Source: Blastopirellula marina DSM 3645 (lineage in GTDB: Bacteria > Planctomycetota > Planctomycetia > Pirellulales > Pirellulaceae). From it: 64,000 nt of DNA. The translations under genes were made by a program, and so were the position numbers. Position 1 is the first letter of the stretch; the number at the start of each line of letters is the position of its first letter. Positions 27,669 to 37,145 of the stretch are shown piece after piece. Location of the stretch: NCBI RefSeq assembly GCF_000153105.1, contig NZ_CH672376.1, positions 3,761,739-3,825,738 of the forward strand, in the 5' to 3' direction. Below the pieces are notes generated by a model. The model made no database searches and was not told the DNA's origin. It was given only the letters and a program-made list of their open reading frames with translations.

Positions 27669-29197
27669 CGTGACAAATCTGCGGCTACGAACTGTCCCAA
27701 TCCGAAATGGCTCGAATGACCCAACACCGGGAATGGCAAAATCACTGGTCGAGGGAACGATGCTCTCAGGAAGATTCCGATTCGGCGATCGGGTTCCGCG
27801 TTCGCATCTCGAATATGCTTCGGAAGATGTACCTTGCATACGTCCCAAGTCGACTGCTCAAACTCAAAACGTGTGATCACTACATCAGAAGTCTCAACTC
27901 CGGCTTCGCCAAGCGAGACGCGGAACTGGCGTTCTGGACTGTCCGAGTCACGGACCCGTGCCTCAGCGATCTTCTTTCGATACCAGTGTCGAGGTGGAAC
28001 AAAAGGCGTCAGCGACTGCCAAACCGTGGCAGGTTCGATCTTTGGAATTTCACGTTCAAGGCGAAGCAAGACTGGTCGAGCCGGGAACCGCCCGCCCGCC
28101 CAGCGTAACGCGCCGACGCTCATCATCGCGTTTACTTCTCGTTGCGTGAAACCGTAAATGCTTTGAACCCTGAGTTTGATCAGGTGCTGCCTCGAGGGAT
28201 CAGGCTGTGGCAGATAGAAAGCGTGAATGTGATTGCCATCGACGTCGTCTGGACGGTCGTGTCCGCTCAACGCGAAAGATGGCGACCTATGGTTGCGAAT
28301 CGCCGATTCTCGGAACATCTCGGCAATCGAAACGGTGTGCTTTACCGGCACCGGAATTCGACACTGAAGCGAGAATTCGAGAAAATGCGAGATGACTCTG
28401 TCGCATCTGATCTTCCTTCTCGGTTTCGCCGCGTGCCGAACAACCCACTGCTGCGGCCAGCCTTCAGGCATTCGATAAGAGAACCATGCGCTACCGTCCG
28501 GAAGCGGCTGGGGTGTATCGATGAGGTCTTGAACAAGGTGTTTCTTGGCCAAACGATCATCAATCTCGGATTCCCGTCTTTTCCACAGGTCCGTTGCCTG
28601 AAAGTCGATCGGATTTGGACAGAAGACATCTCGGTAACCAGGGCCAATACGACGGGCCGGTTGGTTGTGCTGGATCGCGACACGGACTTCGTTGCTGTTA
28701 ACTGGCGACTCATCTTCAACAGACAGTTCGCAGACGGATTCAGCGCGTCCAAAATAGGCGATGCGGCCAGCCACGCTGGAAACCAATGAATGAACCTGCG
28801 CGCGTGTTGCCGCGTCTAACCCGTTGAAATTCCATCGGACGAATACATCATCACCAACCGCGACGAAATGGTTTTCGTGACGAACCCGCTTATATTTTGC
28901 CAGCGCCACATCGTTCTTAACTGTTGCACCATAGTTTGGTTGGTAGTGAATTGCCCGTGAAAAACTTACCTTGGGAAGAACAAAGGTGGGGAGTTCTCGC
29001 CCAAGGACTTCCAACGTCAAGATCAGATCGGCACTTGGCTCACAACCTGGATTCGCCTGAAACCATGCCGCGGCAATCGCCCGGAGCAATCGCCACGGAC
29101 TCGGGGGCCATTCCGCTTCGGAAATTCGTGCCGGGTTTTGCCCCCACGGATGGGCGTAGTATCGGCCCCAAGGAAAAGTCAGTCGAAGTGTCAGCAC
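27665..29197 (-). CDS. csb2: Type I-G CRISPR Cas5-Cas6 fusion, Csb2
   Basis: A 510-residue Csb2 (GSU0054 family) protein, the Cas5-Cas6 fusion of type I-G (formerly I-U). The N-terminus is typical, with FPWGRYYAHPWG and the block SEAEWPPSPWRLLRAIAAAW. Its expected roles are to process the crRNA and cap its 5' end in the surveillance complex. C-terminal segments with histidine and glycine-rich loops (LGHSSHFGLGQFV) fit the Cas6 part. It is the last gene of the operon, three bases after csb1. In complete systems the adaptation genes cas4-cas1 and cas2 follow; here none do. Confidence 0.93.
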   Translation of the reverse strand: MLTLRLTFPWGRYYAHPWGQNPARISEAEWPPSPWRLLRAIAAAWFQANPGCEPSADLILTLEVLGRELPTFVLPKVSFSRAIHYQPNYGATVKNDVALAKYKRVRHENHFVAVGDDVFVRWNFNGLDAATRAQVHSLVSSVAGRIAYFGRAESVCELSVEDESPVNSNEVRVAIQHNQPARRIGPGYRDVFCPNPIDFQATDLWKRRESEIDDRLAKKHLVQDLIDTPQPLPDGSAWFSYRMPEGWPQQWVVRHAAKPRRKIRCDRVISHFLEFSLQCRIPVPVKHTVSIAEMFRESAIRNHRSPSFALSGHDRPDDVDGNHIHAFYLPQPDPSRQHLIKLRVQSIYGFTQREVNAMMSVGALRWAGGRFPARPVLLRLEREIPKIEPATVWQSLTPFVPPRHWYRKKIAEARVRDSDSPERQFRVSLGEAGVETSDVVITRFEFEQSTWDVCKVHLPKHIRDANAEPDRRIGIFLRASFPRPVILPFPVLGHSSHFGLGQFVAADLSR

Positions 29198-29200
29198 GGC

Positions 29201-30307
29201 TCAGCCTCCGAATTCCAGAGTCAGCGGAAAGCGGTCTTGCGGCAACGCCGAATTGTCGATCATATCCCGCAAGGAACCTTCGGCCGGTTTATCTTCATTC
29301 TCCTTTTCGCTATCCGTGATGATCTGATCAAACGGAAAGTCCTGAGAATCACCCTTCCACTTTGTTTTGTATTTGGCGGATTCGAGTACCAGATCGCATT
29401 CAGTCCGCAACCGATGTCCTTCGCTCAGATCCTTGAGGAATCGAGCCACCTTCCAGAGTGCGAGAGCGACTAGGAGATTGCGTCGACTCTTTTCAGATAA
29501 TTCTCGTTGATTTTTCTGTTCATCCGTTTCATCTTCTGCCGGTTTTGGTCCCACGGCCAGTCCTGTCAGTAGTCCCACATCAATGGCGAAGTTGGCTTGG
29601 ATTTTCTGCGCAACGATCCGTTCCTTGCGAAAGATTGCCTGACCGGCATCACCGGTCCCAATCGGATCGATACGCACTCCGGGGACACCGACCGGTCCGG
29701 CATTCAAGCCGACGATGCTGGCGGTCAAAGCCCGTGGCGACCGCAGCCCGACGAACGTGAGTTCGCCTTTCAATGAGATCTGAAAGCCGTGAATCAGTGA
29801 CAGTGGGTCAAGTTCCATCGCAAGCCGAAAAATTCGGGGGACATTTGCAGCCGGAATGTTGTCCGCCGATCCCTCCAGCACTCTTTTCACGTAATCGACG
29901 AGTTTCTCATCCTTTTTCGCGTCGCCGTTATCCTCCCGTAACTTCGCCTTCATTATGTATTCGGATGCGAATCGGTGACCATCAAGCGTCGATGCCGTCA
30001 TGAACTGTTCGCCCTTCATCGCCCTGATGTACGGCAGACCGGCAAACTCGGAGCGGAGAGTACCTGTATACTTGTCATCCACGCAAACTTCTTCCAGCCG
30101 ATTTGCCATCGAGGCCTCGGACTCGATCAGGCAAATCTGCCCATGTTTGCCCGAGGGATCGGGATAGAACACGGGACCGATGTCCGGGAACCCGGTTGGC
30201 TGGATGCGCGGATCGCCGTTGCTGGCGACCAACTCGGCGGTCACATAAAGCCGTTTGGTCTCGGCAGAGAGCGAAATCCCGCCGAATGAAAATGCTAACT
30301 CAGACAT
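29201..30307 (-). CDS. csb1: Type I-G CRISPR Cas7, Csb1
   Basis: A 368-residue protein of the GSU0053/Csb1 family, which is the backbone Cas7 subunit that polymerises along the crRNA. Family features are the stretch QPTGFPDIGPVFY, ICLIESEASMANRLEEVCVD near residues 58-77, and the run SPRALTASIVGLNAGPVGVPGVR. An insertion rich in charged residues lies at 255-275. It starts 15 bases after the csx17 stop, so the two are co-transcribed. No damage is visible. Confidence 0.93.
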   Translation of the reverse strand: MSELAFSFGGISLSAETKRLYVTAELVASNGDPRIQPTGFPDIGPVFYPDPSGKHGQICLIESEASMANRLEEVCVDDKYTGTLRSEFAGLPYIRAMKGEQFMTASTLDGHRFASEYIMKAKLREDNGDAKKDEKLVDYVKRVLEGSADNIPAANVPRIFRLAMELDPLSLIHGFQISLKGELTFVGLRSPRALTASIVGLNAGPVGVPGVRIDPIGTGDAGQAIFRKERIVAQKIQANFAIDVGLLTGLAVGPKPAEDETDEQKNQRELSEKSRRNLLVALALWKVARFLKDLSEGHRLRTECDLVLESAKYKTKWKGDSQDFPFDQIITDSEKENEDKPAEGSLRDMIDNSALPQDRFPLTLEFGG

Positions 30308-30322
30308 TATATTGCGTTACTC

Positions 30323-33136
30323 CTATCGGTTGTTCTGTGGAAGAGTGATGGAACGGAACAAAGACCAACGGTCTCGCCGGTCCAGTGGAATCAGTACAGC
30401 GGCTGCGAGACGACGGGCTAAATCGACGTCGATGCCCAGAGATCCGTCGACCAGCACGACATCGCGTCCGGACAATTTTGGCTTCTCACGCCGACTCTCT
30501 TCGCCGTAGGGATTCGGCACTCCGACGATTGCCAATCGACGCAGTGCATCGGTTGTAGCCAACGCAGCCAGCCGGGGTTCCTGACGAGAAAGCAATGCGA
30601 CTGTTCGTTGCACTTTGGTACGTGGACCGGATCGATCTTCTATTTCTGCAGCCTCGGTGCGACGTTTCTCACAGGCGACCTCTATGAGGGAGCGTGCTGC
30701 CGCATAGGCAATTGGCACTGAATCCCAATCAACCTCTTCATCGGAAAAGGATTTGTTCACCACGGTGTGGGCTGCCGAATACCGCCAGTCGATCAAGCTC
30801 AGCGCCTCGACGAGTCTGGCGATCCGTCGATCGTCTAACTCGCCTTGCAGGAATCTGAGAATGCTCGTCAATTGAGCGGTGCAGGTGCCGACGATAGCAG
30901 GCCGGAAATCTTTAGCTGAGTCAAGGACGCGGCGAGCAAGCACCGACGAGAGATCACGAGCAAGGTCGATGCCCGTCCAGACGGCTTGTGGCGATGGCGG
31001 ATCGGGCATCTCCGGAAGAACCCATTTCTCTCCCAGTCGACGCAGCGGAATCAGGGAACCAAGGAATGGCTCGACCTGAGAGGAGGTTCCGTCGGGCTGC
31101 TTTTCGTGTCCGCAGATTGAGGCCAGCGCCCATGCAATCTCAAACTCAGGATCGACTTGCAGATCTTGTAAGGCCGACGACCAGTCGTCGCAACGGAGCG
31201 GCGGAACGAACGTGACCCGCCCACCGCTGACCTTCTCACGGAGAGCCTTTGACTGGGCGAGCTGCGTATTGAGCGTCGCCAATTTGCTCAAGACATCAAT
31301 GATCTTGGTAGAACTCGGTTCAACAGCCGCCGTTTCGATTGCCTCCAATATAGGAGCGCGGTACGGATGCAGATCCGGCTTTCGATCTCGCTTCACCTCG
31401 CGTGGTGTTCTGAAACGGAACTGATTCAGAAAACCGGACGCGTCAACGGGTGCGAGAAATTCGTTCAGCAGACTGGCAGATGTTGTTGTCGAGCAGGTCA
31501 CGAATTGACCGGTTACAGCCCAAGGAATTCTGGCCCCCTTCATCTTGAATCGGAATTCCTGAAACGCGGTAAACCCGGCATCGACGCCCTGCGAACGGAT
31601 AGCCCGAATGAAATCGCTGGAGAAGCGACAGTCTTTTTTTGGTAGTCGGGCTTGCGAATCGAGTATGAATGAATGCAGTTCGCCAAACGTGGCGGGGCGG
31701 GTCCAGATCGGGAACCAAAGGGACGCTCCAAGTCCAGTCACATCGCCCTGATCGTCTGTCATCGATTCAGGGCCTTCGAAAACGAACGGAAACGCCGCGT
31801 ACGCCTGCGACCGTGCACCAAGCGACTTTGAGACCGACCCTCGCATAGCGAATGCACCTTCGACGGCGAGCAAATAGTCCAAAGGGCAAAACGGCAGGTC
31901 TTCCGTCACCCAGTCGAGCCCTTGGTTGTAGCTCTTGATAACGTCGGGAAAGAACGGAGTCCCCTTTCCCTTAACACTTCCGGTATGGCCAGTGGTGATT
32001 CTTTCACCAAAAAGGCTTGATTGCGTGAATACGTCTGGAGCATTTCGAAACTCGATGAAGTGCTCCCAATTCATTCGGAACACATCGGTCCGCCCTTGCT
32101 GCCCTCGGTTGACAAAAAGGGGATTGTCATTTCGTCGGATTAGGTGGCAAATCGAAATCGCGTCGAATGCCTCGGTAACTTGCGTGGGCAGATTATCACG
32201 GTATTGTGCAAGGATGTTGATCGAGTCATTTCGTAACGCTCCTTGCGTTTGCAGCTCGTTCACCCACTCCCGAGCCAATGCAAGGCACCTGAGCAGTACG
32301 GGATCCATGCTCATTCGCTCGATCTTCGGCAGTGTTCCATCAGTGCCGCTCTCCTTAGCACTGATTTCTGCATAGAGCGGCCCGTTTGAGGTCTGAGATT
32401 TGGTGTTGCCATCTGAGCCAGCATCACGAGATCCATCGGAGAGTGAAGCATTGAAGTCGGCGATCAGTCTCTCGACGTTAGATCGATTGGACGAGTTTGT
32501 TGAAAACTTCAGCTGCCCGTCGTTCGACAGATTCTTTGTGACGCTGAATCCCAATTCAGCCAACGGCACCGACTGTTCCCTACGGAATCTCTCCAACGGT
32601 TCGACCGTAGAGGCGATGGTGACTTCTGTTGTAACCTTGCCGCGTGTCCGCTTTTCTTTGTAAGAACAGACAAGGCCAGCGACAGTGGCCTGTTTTTTTA
32701 GATCATCCAGGTGCGCTGCATCGGAAAGCGCAAACTTAAGTGCGCCGACCTTGGAGAGCTTCTTCGTTTTTTTCAAGCCGCTCGCTTCGAGCATCGCTTC
32801 ATGATCGGCGCGAAACTGACTGACATCGCCAGACAGGCACAAAATTGCCACTTCGATCTTGTTGGTCACTCCGCCACTTTTGTTCCAGGCAGCGATGATT
32901 GGAGTCGGTTGATACTTTTCGGCAAAGAACTTCACGAGGCTCGCGGCGTCTGGATAACGAGACGAACGAATCATGAATGCTGCGTCGTCGAGACTCCACC
33001 AGCCCTCGGCGTCTGGATCGCGGTCTTCCAGTGCAGCGCAGGCCGAGATCGCCCGGAGGATACCGATAGCCTTCAGTGCATGGCCGAGCACGTCATGGCG
33101 GCAGCCGAACAGCGGAATCGGGTGAGACGCGGTCAC
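30323..33136 (-). CDS. csx17: Type I-G CRISPR large subunit, Csx17
   Basis: A 937-residue Csx17 protein, the Cas8 equivalent of type I-G that would recognise the PAM and nucleate R-loop formation. The N-terminus matches the family (LFGCRHDVLGHALKAIGILR). A conserved patch near the middle (FPFVFEGPESM, LWFPIWTRPATFGELHSF) is also typical. The ATG overlaps the cas3 stop by four bases. Family length is usual. No frameshift is seen. Confidence 0.93.
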   Translation of the reverse strand: MTASHPIPLFGCRHDVLGHALKAIGILRAISACAALEDRDPDAEGWWSLDDAAFMIRSSRYPDAASLVKFFAEKYQPTPIIAAWNKSGGVTNKIEVAILCLSGDVSQFRADHEAMLEASGLKKTKKLSKVGALKFALSDAAHLDDLKKQATVAGLVCSYKEKRTRGKVTTEVTIASTVEPLERFRREQSVPLAELGFSVTKNLSNDGQLKFSTNSSNRSNVERLIADFNASLSDGSRDAGSDGNTKSQTSNGPLYAEISAKESGTDGTLPKIERMSMDPVLLRCLALAREWVNELQTQGALRNDSINILAQYRDNLPTQVTEAFDAISICHLIRRNDNPLFVNRGQQGRTDVFRMNWEHFIEFRNAPDVFTQSSLFGERITTGHTGSVKGKGTPFFPDVIKSYNQGLDWVTEDLPFCPLDYLLAVEGAFAMRGSVSKSLGARSQAYAAFPFVFEGPESMTDDQGDVTGLGASLWFPIWTRPATFGELHSFILDSQARLPKKDCRFSSDFIRAIRSQGVDAGFTAFQEFRFKMKGARIPWAVTGQFVTCSTTTSASLLNEFLAPVDASGFLNQFRFRTPREVKRDRKPDLHPYRAPILEAIETAAVEPSSTKIIDVLSKLATLNTQLAQSKALREKVSGGRVTFVPPLRCDDWSSALQDLQVDPEFEIAWALASICGHEKQPDGTSSQVEPFLGSLIPLRRLGEKWVLPEMPDPPSPQAVWTGIDLARDLSSVLARRVLDSAKDFRPAIVGTCTAQLTSILRFLQGELDDRRIARLVEALSLIDWRYSAAHTVVNKSFSDEEVDWDSVPIAYAAARSLIEVACEKRRTEAAEIEDRSGPRTKVQRTVALLSRQEPRLAALATTDALRRLAIVGVPNPYGEESRREKPKLSGRDVVLVDGSLGIDVDLARRLAAAVLIPLDRRDRWSLFRSITLPQNNR

Positions 33137-36000
33137 TGTTCGAATTCCTCCAGCGTTGTACTGACAAGCGGTTCGTTAGGTTGTCGAGGCGACGCGATCA
33201 GGACGTTCGTTTTTGGCTCCGCGCTGGCACGGCAATCAGCAGCCCGTACCAGGGCTTCGTAGTAGGCCAAACGAAATGGTCCGAAATGGTCCAGCAATCG
33301 CAACACTGTTCGAGTCCAGCTTTCGGAACCGTCCGGAAGTCGCCCCATCTGACGACAGGCAATCGATAGCGATTCCGTCGCCGGCAATGGCTTCTCGTTA
33401 ATAGCGACCCCAGGGATCGGTGTTTGGTCGCGAATTCCCCGTACCTCATCCGGGCCTCGCCGAATACGACGGGGATCGCGAGGCAGTTCATCGCGGAGAG
33501 CTTTTCGAACATGACCGTGGTGGGCCATCACCAGGTATTCTGCGAGAAGCTCGCAAATCTTTGGATCGCGGCGATCGCGCCGATGATGCTGTCGCAACGC
33601 CAGCGCCGAAGCGACCTCGTGCCGCAACTTCGGTGCGAAGGAACGCCGAATGTTGCGGATGGCCCAATACAATTTGGTCCCAGATAAGCCAACTAACAGA
33701 GGACTCTCAGAGATCGAAAATTTGCCGATGGGAGCGATATCGCGGGGCCACACAAGGCCGGCCTTGCACGCCAACAGTCGCGTTGCGGCCTGCCAGCGAC
33801 TCACTAATTTGCCATAATCATGCCATAGAATAGCTTCGTCGATTGCGGCACGGAGTTCCACATCGTCGAGACCTAGCAGTTCCTGGATCGTGTTCCAGCA
33901 GGACTGAACATCGGTCGTATGTGATTCGATGCTTTGCCATCCTCGTTCGAGGTTAGAAAGTAGATCCTCATCAGTTGGCCGACTCGGTGGCTGGTACAAG
34001 TCGGAAACCTGCGAATTCTGGTCCCCCGTCCAGCCCAAGATATCGGCGTAGCCACCAGCGCTGGTTGGAAGGAGCAGAGTCGCCCCTGGAAGTAGGTTGT
34101 CGCGTGTCGCCGGCTGCCAGCCTCTCTCGCGCCCTTGCCAAACGAATCCCTGCCGCCTGTCCTTGCCGATCACCTTCCAAATGGGAACCTGACAAATCTC
34201 CTGACGACCAATATCGAAGTCGAACGGCGGGGCAGCGCCCTCCCATTCGCGCCAGACAACATAGATATCCGTTTCCGGATCAATGCCACGCACGAAGGGG
34301 GAGACGTCCGTGTAGCCAAGTGACAGATTGGAATCGGTGTCGAAGAAATCAAGCAATTCGTGACGTTGCAGCGAGTAAGCCGGTGGCTGTAATGTGCTGT
34401 CTAGAGCGGATCGAAGCTGTGTATCGAGGTTGGCGGGGCTGGCGTCACGGACATCCTTGAGAGATTCCTGCGCCGCCTCGCACTCATTCCGATCATACGG
34501 AAGATATGCGCCCGTGACGGCCTTTTCATGTTGCTCCATCTCTTTATTTGTTTGCTTGGGCGGCGGAGAAGGAAGCGGCACGCCCAGGAGCACGGCAACC
34601 GGTGTCCAACCGCATTTGGTTTGTCCGTCGTGTCCAAACTCACCTGCACGGTTCAGTCGCCCGAGCCTTTGAACAATGCTGGGAAGTGGTGCGACTTCAG
34701 TCCACTGAATGGCGGAAGAAAGGTCGACACCAGCCTCGACGACCTGGGTGGCGACAATGATCTGGCCAATGTTCGGATCAAGTTTGTCTTTGAGTCGATC
34801 TTGCTGCCGGGCGCGATCTGGTGGACGGAAACGTGAATGGAGAAGCACCAGCGTCTCTTCGGCGTTGTAATCGAGTTTGTCGGTCAGAGCGGCGTGGATT
34901 GCTCGGGCGCGATCAACCGTATTGCATACGATGAGCGTTCTTCGTGGAATCTCTTGTGGCGCACCGGCCAGAGCCTGCAACATTTCCCGATGTCGTGCGA
35001 CAATTCGTTCGGCGGCGTCTCTCTCATCAAGTGACCACGCCGGTTGGGACTCAAGCTGTTTTGTCGCCAACCGCCGCTGGCCTAATACGCCTTCTTTGTC
35101 ATCTCGTTCTGCCGGAGAGAGTTCGCGAACGAAATCGTCTGGACGTATGTCCCCTTCTCCCGAACGCCATTCACGGGAGGTGAGCAATCTGCGGCTGCCC
35201 GTTGCCGACATATACCACGACACGCAAGGGCGTTCCGTGCCAAAATAAGATGTACCATTGATCTCCTTACTGCGAAATGCCTCCAGTTGAAGTCCGGTCG
35301 CCAATCCGCTCCCCATCACCTGGACCTCGTCGAATATCCACATGCAGTCGTTGTTCAGCAACCCGAATTCAATCGGCCAACGTGTACGGCGGCCGGCGTA
35401 TCCGCGATTGAGCGCCCGCGAAAGCAACATGTCCTGGGTGCCGATGAGGATGGCATCGCGTTCGGGCCAAAGTGCCCAGTCAGTGCGTTGCTCGCCTCCC
35501 ATCAGCAAATGGACCGCGATGGGGTGCTGCCCCTGACCCCCATTCTGCGATGCCCAATCATCGCGACAGGCAGCGGCAGGATTGGGTTCGTATCCGCATC
35601 CCTGGCCGTTGCTGTTGCGTCTCAGTCGAGCTTCGTTTGTTGGCAAACCATCTGGACCAGTCTCCGTCCAATCTGCGATTCCGGCGAGCAGCCCCAGCCG
35701 GTCGAGCCATTTGACCGACTCGCCAAAGGTCTGCTCGACCAACACGCGCATCGGCAGGCAGTACACAAGGCGGCGCGGCGTTTGATTGCGGATATTCTCG
35801 TCAGCGAACCGTCTCCGCCAAAGCCAGGCGAGTACGGCAGCGGCAGTTTTCCCAAGACCGGTGGGCACATTCAGCAACTGCGGAGTCGTTTCCCTTTCAG
35901 TAGCGAGCCTTTCCTGATAAGGATGAGGTTTGCAACCACCAGTTGCCTGCCGAAAGAGCGCCGTGAAAACATCGCTCTGGCCCGCTGCGCTCTCCGTCAT
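33133..36000 (-). CDS. cas3: Type I-G Cas3 helicase with C-terminal HD nuclease
   Basis: A 955-residue Cas3 that unwinds and degrades target DNA after the surveillance complex binds. The helicase part has Walker A NVPTGLGKTAA (K51), a DEVQ box at 224-227 in place of DEAH, and motifs VATQVVEAGVDLSS and QRLGRLNRAGE. The HD nuclease is C-terminal, with WHDYGK near residue 727 and AHHGHVRKAL further on. HD after helicase is the order known for type I-G. It is the first gene of the cas operon. All nuclease and helicase motifs look intact, so interference could still work if a guide is supplied from elsewhere. Confidence 0.95.
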   Translation of the reverse strand: MTESAAGQSDVFTALFRQATGGCKPHPYQERLATERETTPQLLNVPTGLGKTAAAVLAWLWRRRFADENIRNQTPRRLVYCLPMRVLVEQTFGESVKWLDRLGLLAGIADWTETGPDGLPTNEARLRRNSNGQGCGYEPNPAAACRDDWASQNGGQGQHPIAVHLLMGGEQRTDWALWPERDAILIGTQDMLLSRALNRGYAGRRTRWPIEFGLLNNDCMWIFDEVQVMGSGLATGLQLEAFRSKEINGTSYFGTERPCVSWYMSATGSRRLLTSREWRSGEGDIRPDDFVRELSPAERDDKEGVLGQRRLATKQLESQPAWSLDERDAAERIVARHREMLQALAGAPQEIPRRTLIVCNTVDRARAIHAALTDKLDYNAEETLVLLHSRFRPPDRARQQDRLKDKLDPNIGQIIVATQVVEAGVDLSSAIQWTEVAPLPSIVQRLGRLNRAGEFGHDGQTKCGWTPVAVLLGVPLPSPPPKQTNKEMEQHEKAVTGAYLPYDRNECEAAQESLKDVRDASPANLDTQLRSALDSTLQPPAYSLQRHELLDFFDTDSNLSLGYTDVSPFVRGIDPETDIYVVWREWEGAAPPFDFDIGRQEICQVPIWKVIGKDRRQGFVWQGRERGWQPATRDNLLPGATLLLPTSAGGYADILGWTGDQNSQVSDLYQPPSRPTDEDLLSNLERGWQSIESHTTDVQSCWNTIQELLGLDDVELRAAIDEAILWHDYGKLVSRWQAATRLLACKAGLVWPRDIAPIGKFSISESPLLVGLSGTKLYWAIRNIRRSFAPKLRHEVASALALRQHHRRDRRDPKICELLAEYLVMAHHGHVRKALRDELPRDPRRIRRGPDEVRGIRDQTPIPGVAINEKPLPATESLSIACRQMGRLPDGSESWTRTVLRLLDHFGPFRLAYYEALVRAADCRASAEPKTNVLIASPRQPNEPLVSTTLEEFEQ

Positions 36001-36483
36001 TGTTCGTGACCCACCTCTCTGTTAAAAACTGCCTGCATGTTTTTTGTATGAGTGAAGTATGAGTGAAGACAGTGTAGCGAATTGCAGCACGAATCGACAG
36101 GTTTCGTGCGGGTGCTACAGCCTCTTTGTATGAGCGTAGCGAGTAGGTAGGACAGATCATGTCCAACCTAGCGGAAGTTTTCCGGATTCCGGCGCAGGTC
36201 TTTTCATGCGATCACGCTGTACAATATGCGCGATGGCGTTTTCAACGCCCCCTGTGCCACCGTCATTCTTGACGATGGCGGATTCCCGGGAACCGTCCAG
36301 AATCGTTGAGGAACCAGTAGCCGCCGTGTGCGATGCCCATCACGGTAGTCTACTGGTGCCCCGCTAATGCCATTCACTTTCAATGTCGATGGTGTAGCAG
36401 CCAGGTTTGGTACCGCTCGAACTGGATCAGTAATCGGGTTCACAGAGGCATTCAGCCATTTGATTTCCCCGCAAATCATTACT
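36001..36483. other. cas promoter region with tandem repeat and palindrome
   Basis: No gene is accepted here. Upstream of cas3 there are two perfect tandem copies of GTATGAGTGAA (36046-36067), then an imperfect 47-bp palindrome (36073-36119) whose outer arms are TGTAGC and GCTACA and inner arms GCACGAA and TTCGTGC. These probably control the cas operon. The rest, to 36483, shows nothing recognisable; a minus-strand frame of 91 codons is not convincing. Confidence 0.45.
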
Positions 36484-36518
36484 TGATTCTGTAAGAAATA
36501 TGGGCTATTATTTCTTAC
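36484..36518 (+). promoter_or_regulatory. Leaderless AbiE promoter with palindromic operator
   Basis: TTGATT (36484-36489) and TATTAT (36506-36511) are 16 bases apart. A perfect 10-bp inverted repeat, GTAAGAAATA and TATTTCTTAC with an eight-base spacer, covers the -10 box and ends one base before the ATG. The expected transcription start is at or next to the ATG, so the message is probably leaderless. AbiEi-type antitoxins bind inverted repeats in their own promoter, so autorepression is likely. Confidence 0.72.
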
Positions 36519-37145
36519 ATGAGCGGAAGAAAAAAGTCACCACAAGCCATTGACTCCAAGATCGTTGCGGCTATTCGTAGTCGTGGACGCGGGGCTGTCT
36601 TTGTCCCGGCGGACTTTCTTGAAATCGGCAGCCGCGAGGCCGTGGATGTTGCCCTGCATCGACTGGTTCGTCAGGGAACCATACGCCGAATGGCTCGTGG
36701 AATCTACGATTTTCCCAAGGAACATCCGGTGCTCGGCCCGCTGGAACCTTCCGCCGAGGAAATTGCCCAGGCGTTGGCAGGGCGTGACCGAACCCGCCTT
36801 CAACCGGCGGGAGCGTATGCCGCGAACGCCTTGGGGCTTTCCGAGCAAGTGCCGGCCAAGGTGGTGTTTCTGACGGACGGCCCAGCCCGGACCGTCAAGA
36901 TCGGCTCGACCACTATCCAGCTCCGCCGAACGACACCGAAAAACATGGAAGCAGCGGGGCGTCTCAGCGGCTTGCTGATCCAGGCCCTACGTGAGTTGGG
37001 TCAGGAGCATGTAACGCAACAACGGATCGATCACCTGAAGCGAACCATCCCGGCTGGCAAGCGGCGGCAGTTGCTGAAGGACATTCGCCTCGCCCCGGCA
37101 TGGATGCATCCGATCTTTCGGGAACTTGCAGAGGAGGAAGCATGA
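36519..37145 (+). CDS. AbiEi-type antitoxin (DUF6088 family)
   Basis: A 208-residue protein with an N-terminal winged helix (IVAAIRSRGRGAVFVPADFLEIGS, then the recognition helix and the wing GIYDFP) and a C-terminal domain typical of DUF6088/AbiEi antitoxins. It would repress the operon and oppose the toxin encoded by the next gene. The two genes overlap by four bases (ATGA), which couples their translation. No frameshift is seen. Related pairs are known as type IV toxin-antitoxin systems with phage-abortive activity. Confidence 0.85.
   Translation: MSGRKKSPQAIDSKIVAAIRSRGRGAVFVPADFLEIGSREAVDVALHRLVRQGTIRRMARGIYDFPKEHPVLGPLEPSAEEIAQALAGRDRTRLQPAGAYAANALGLSEQVPAKVVFLTDGPARTVKIGSTTIQLRRTTPKNMEAAGRLSGLLIQALRELGQEHVTQQRIDHLKRTIPAGKRRQLLKDIRLAPAWMHPIFRELAEEEA

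Noticed and set aside
28142-28789. Plus-strand frame of 215 codons across csb2
   Set aside because: It is antisense to a clear cas gene with full family match.
36204-36479. Minus-strand frame of 91 codons between cas3 and AbiE
   Set aside because: No ribosome site and no recognisable domain.
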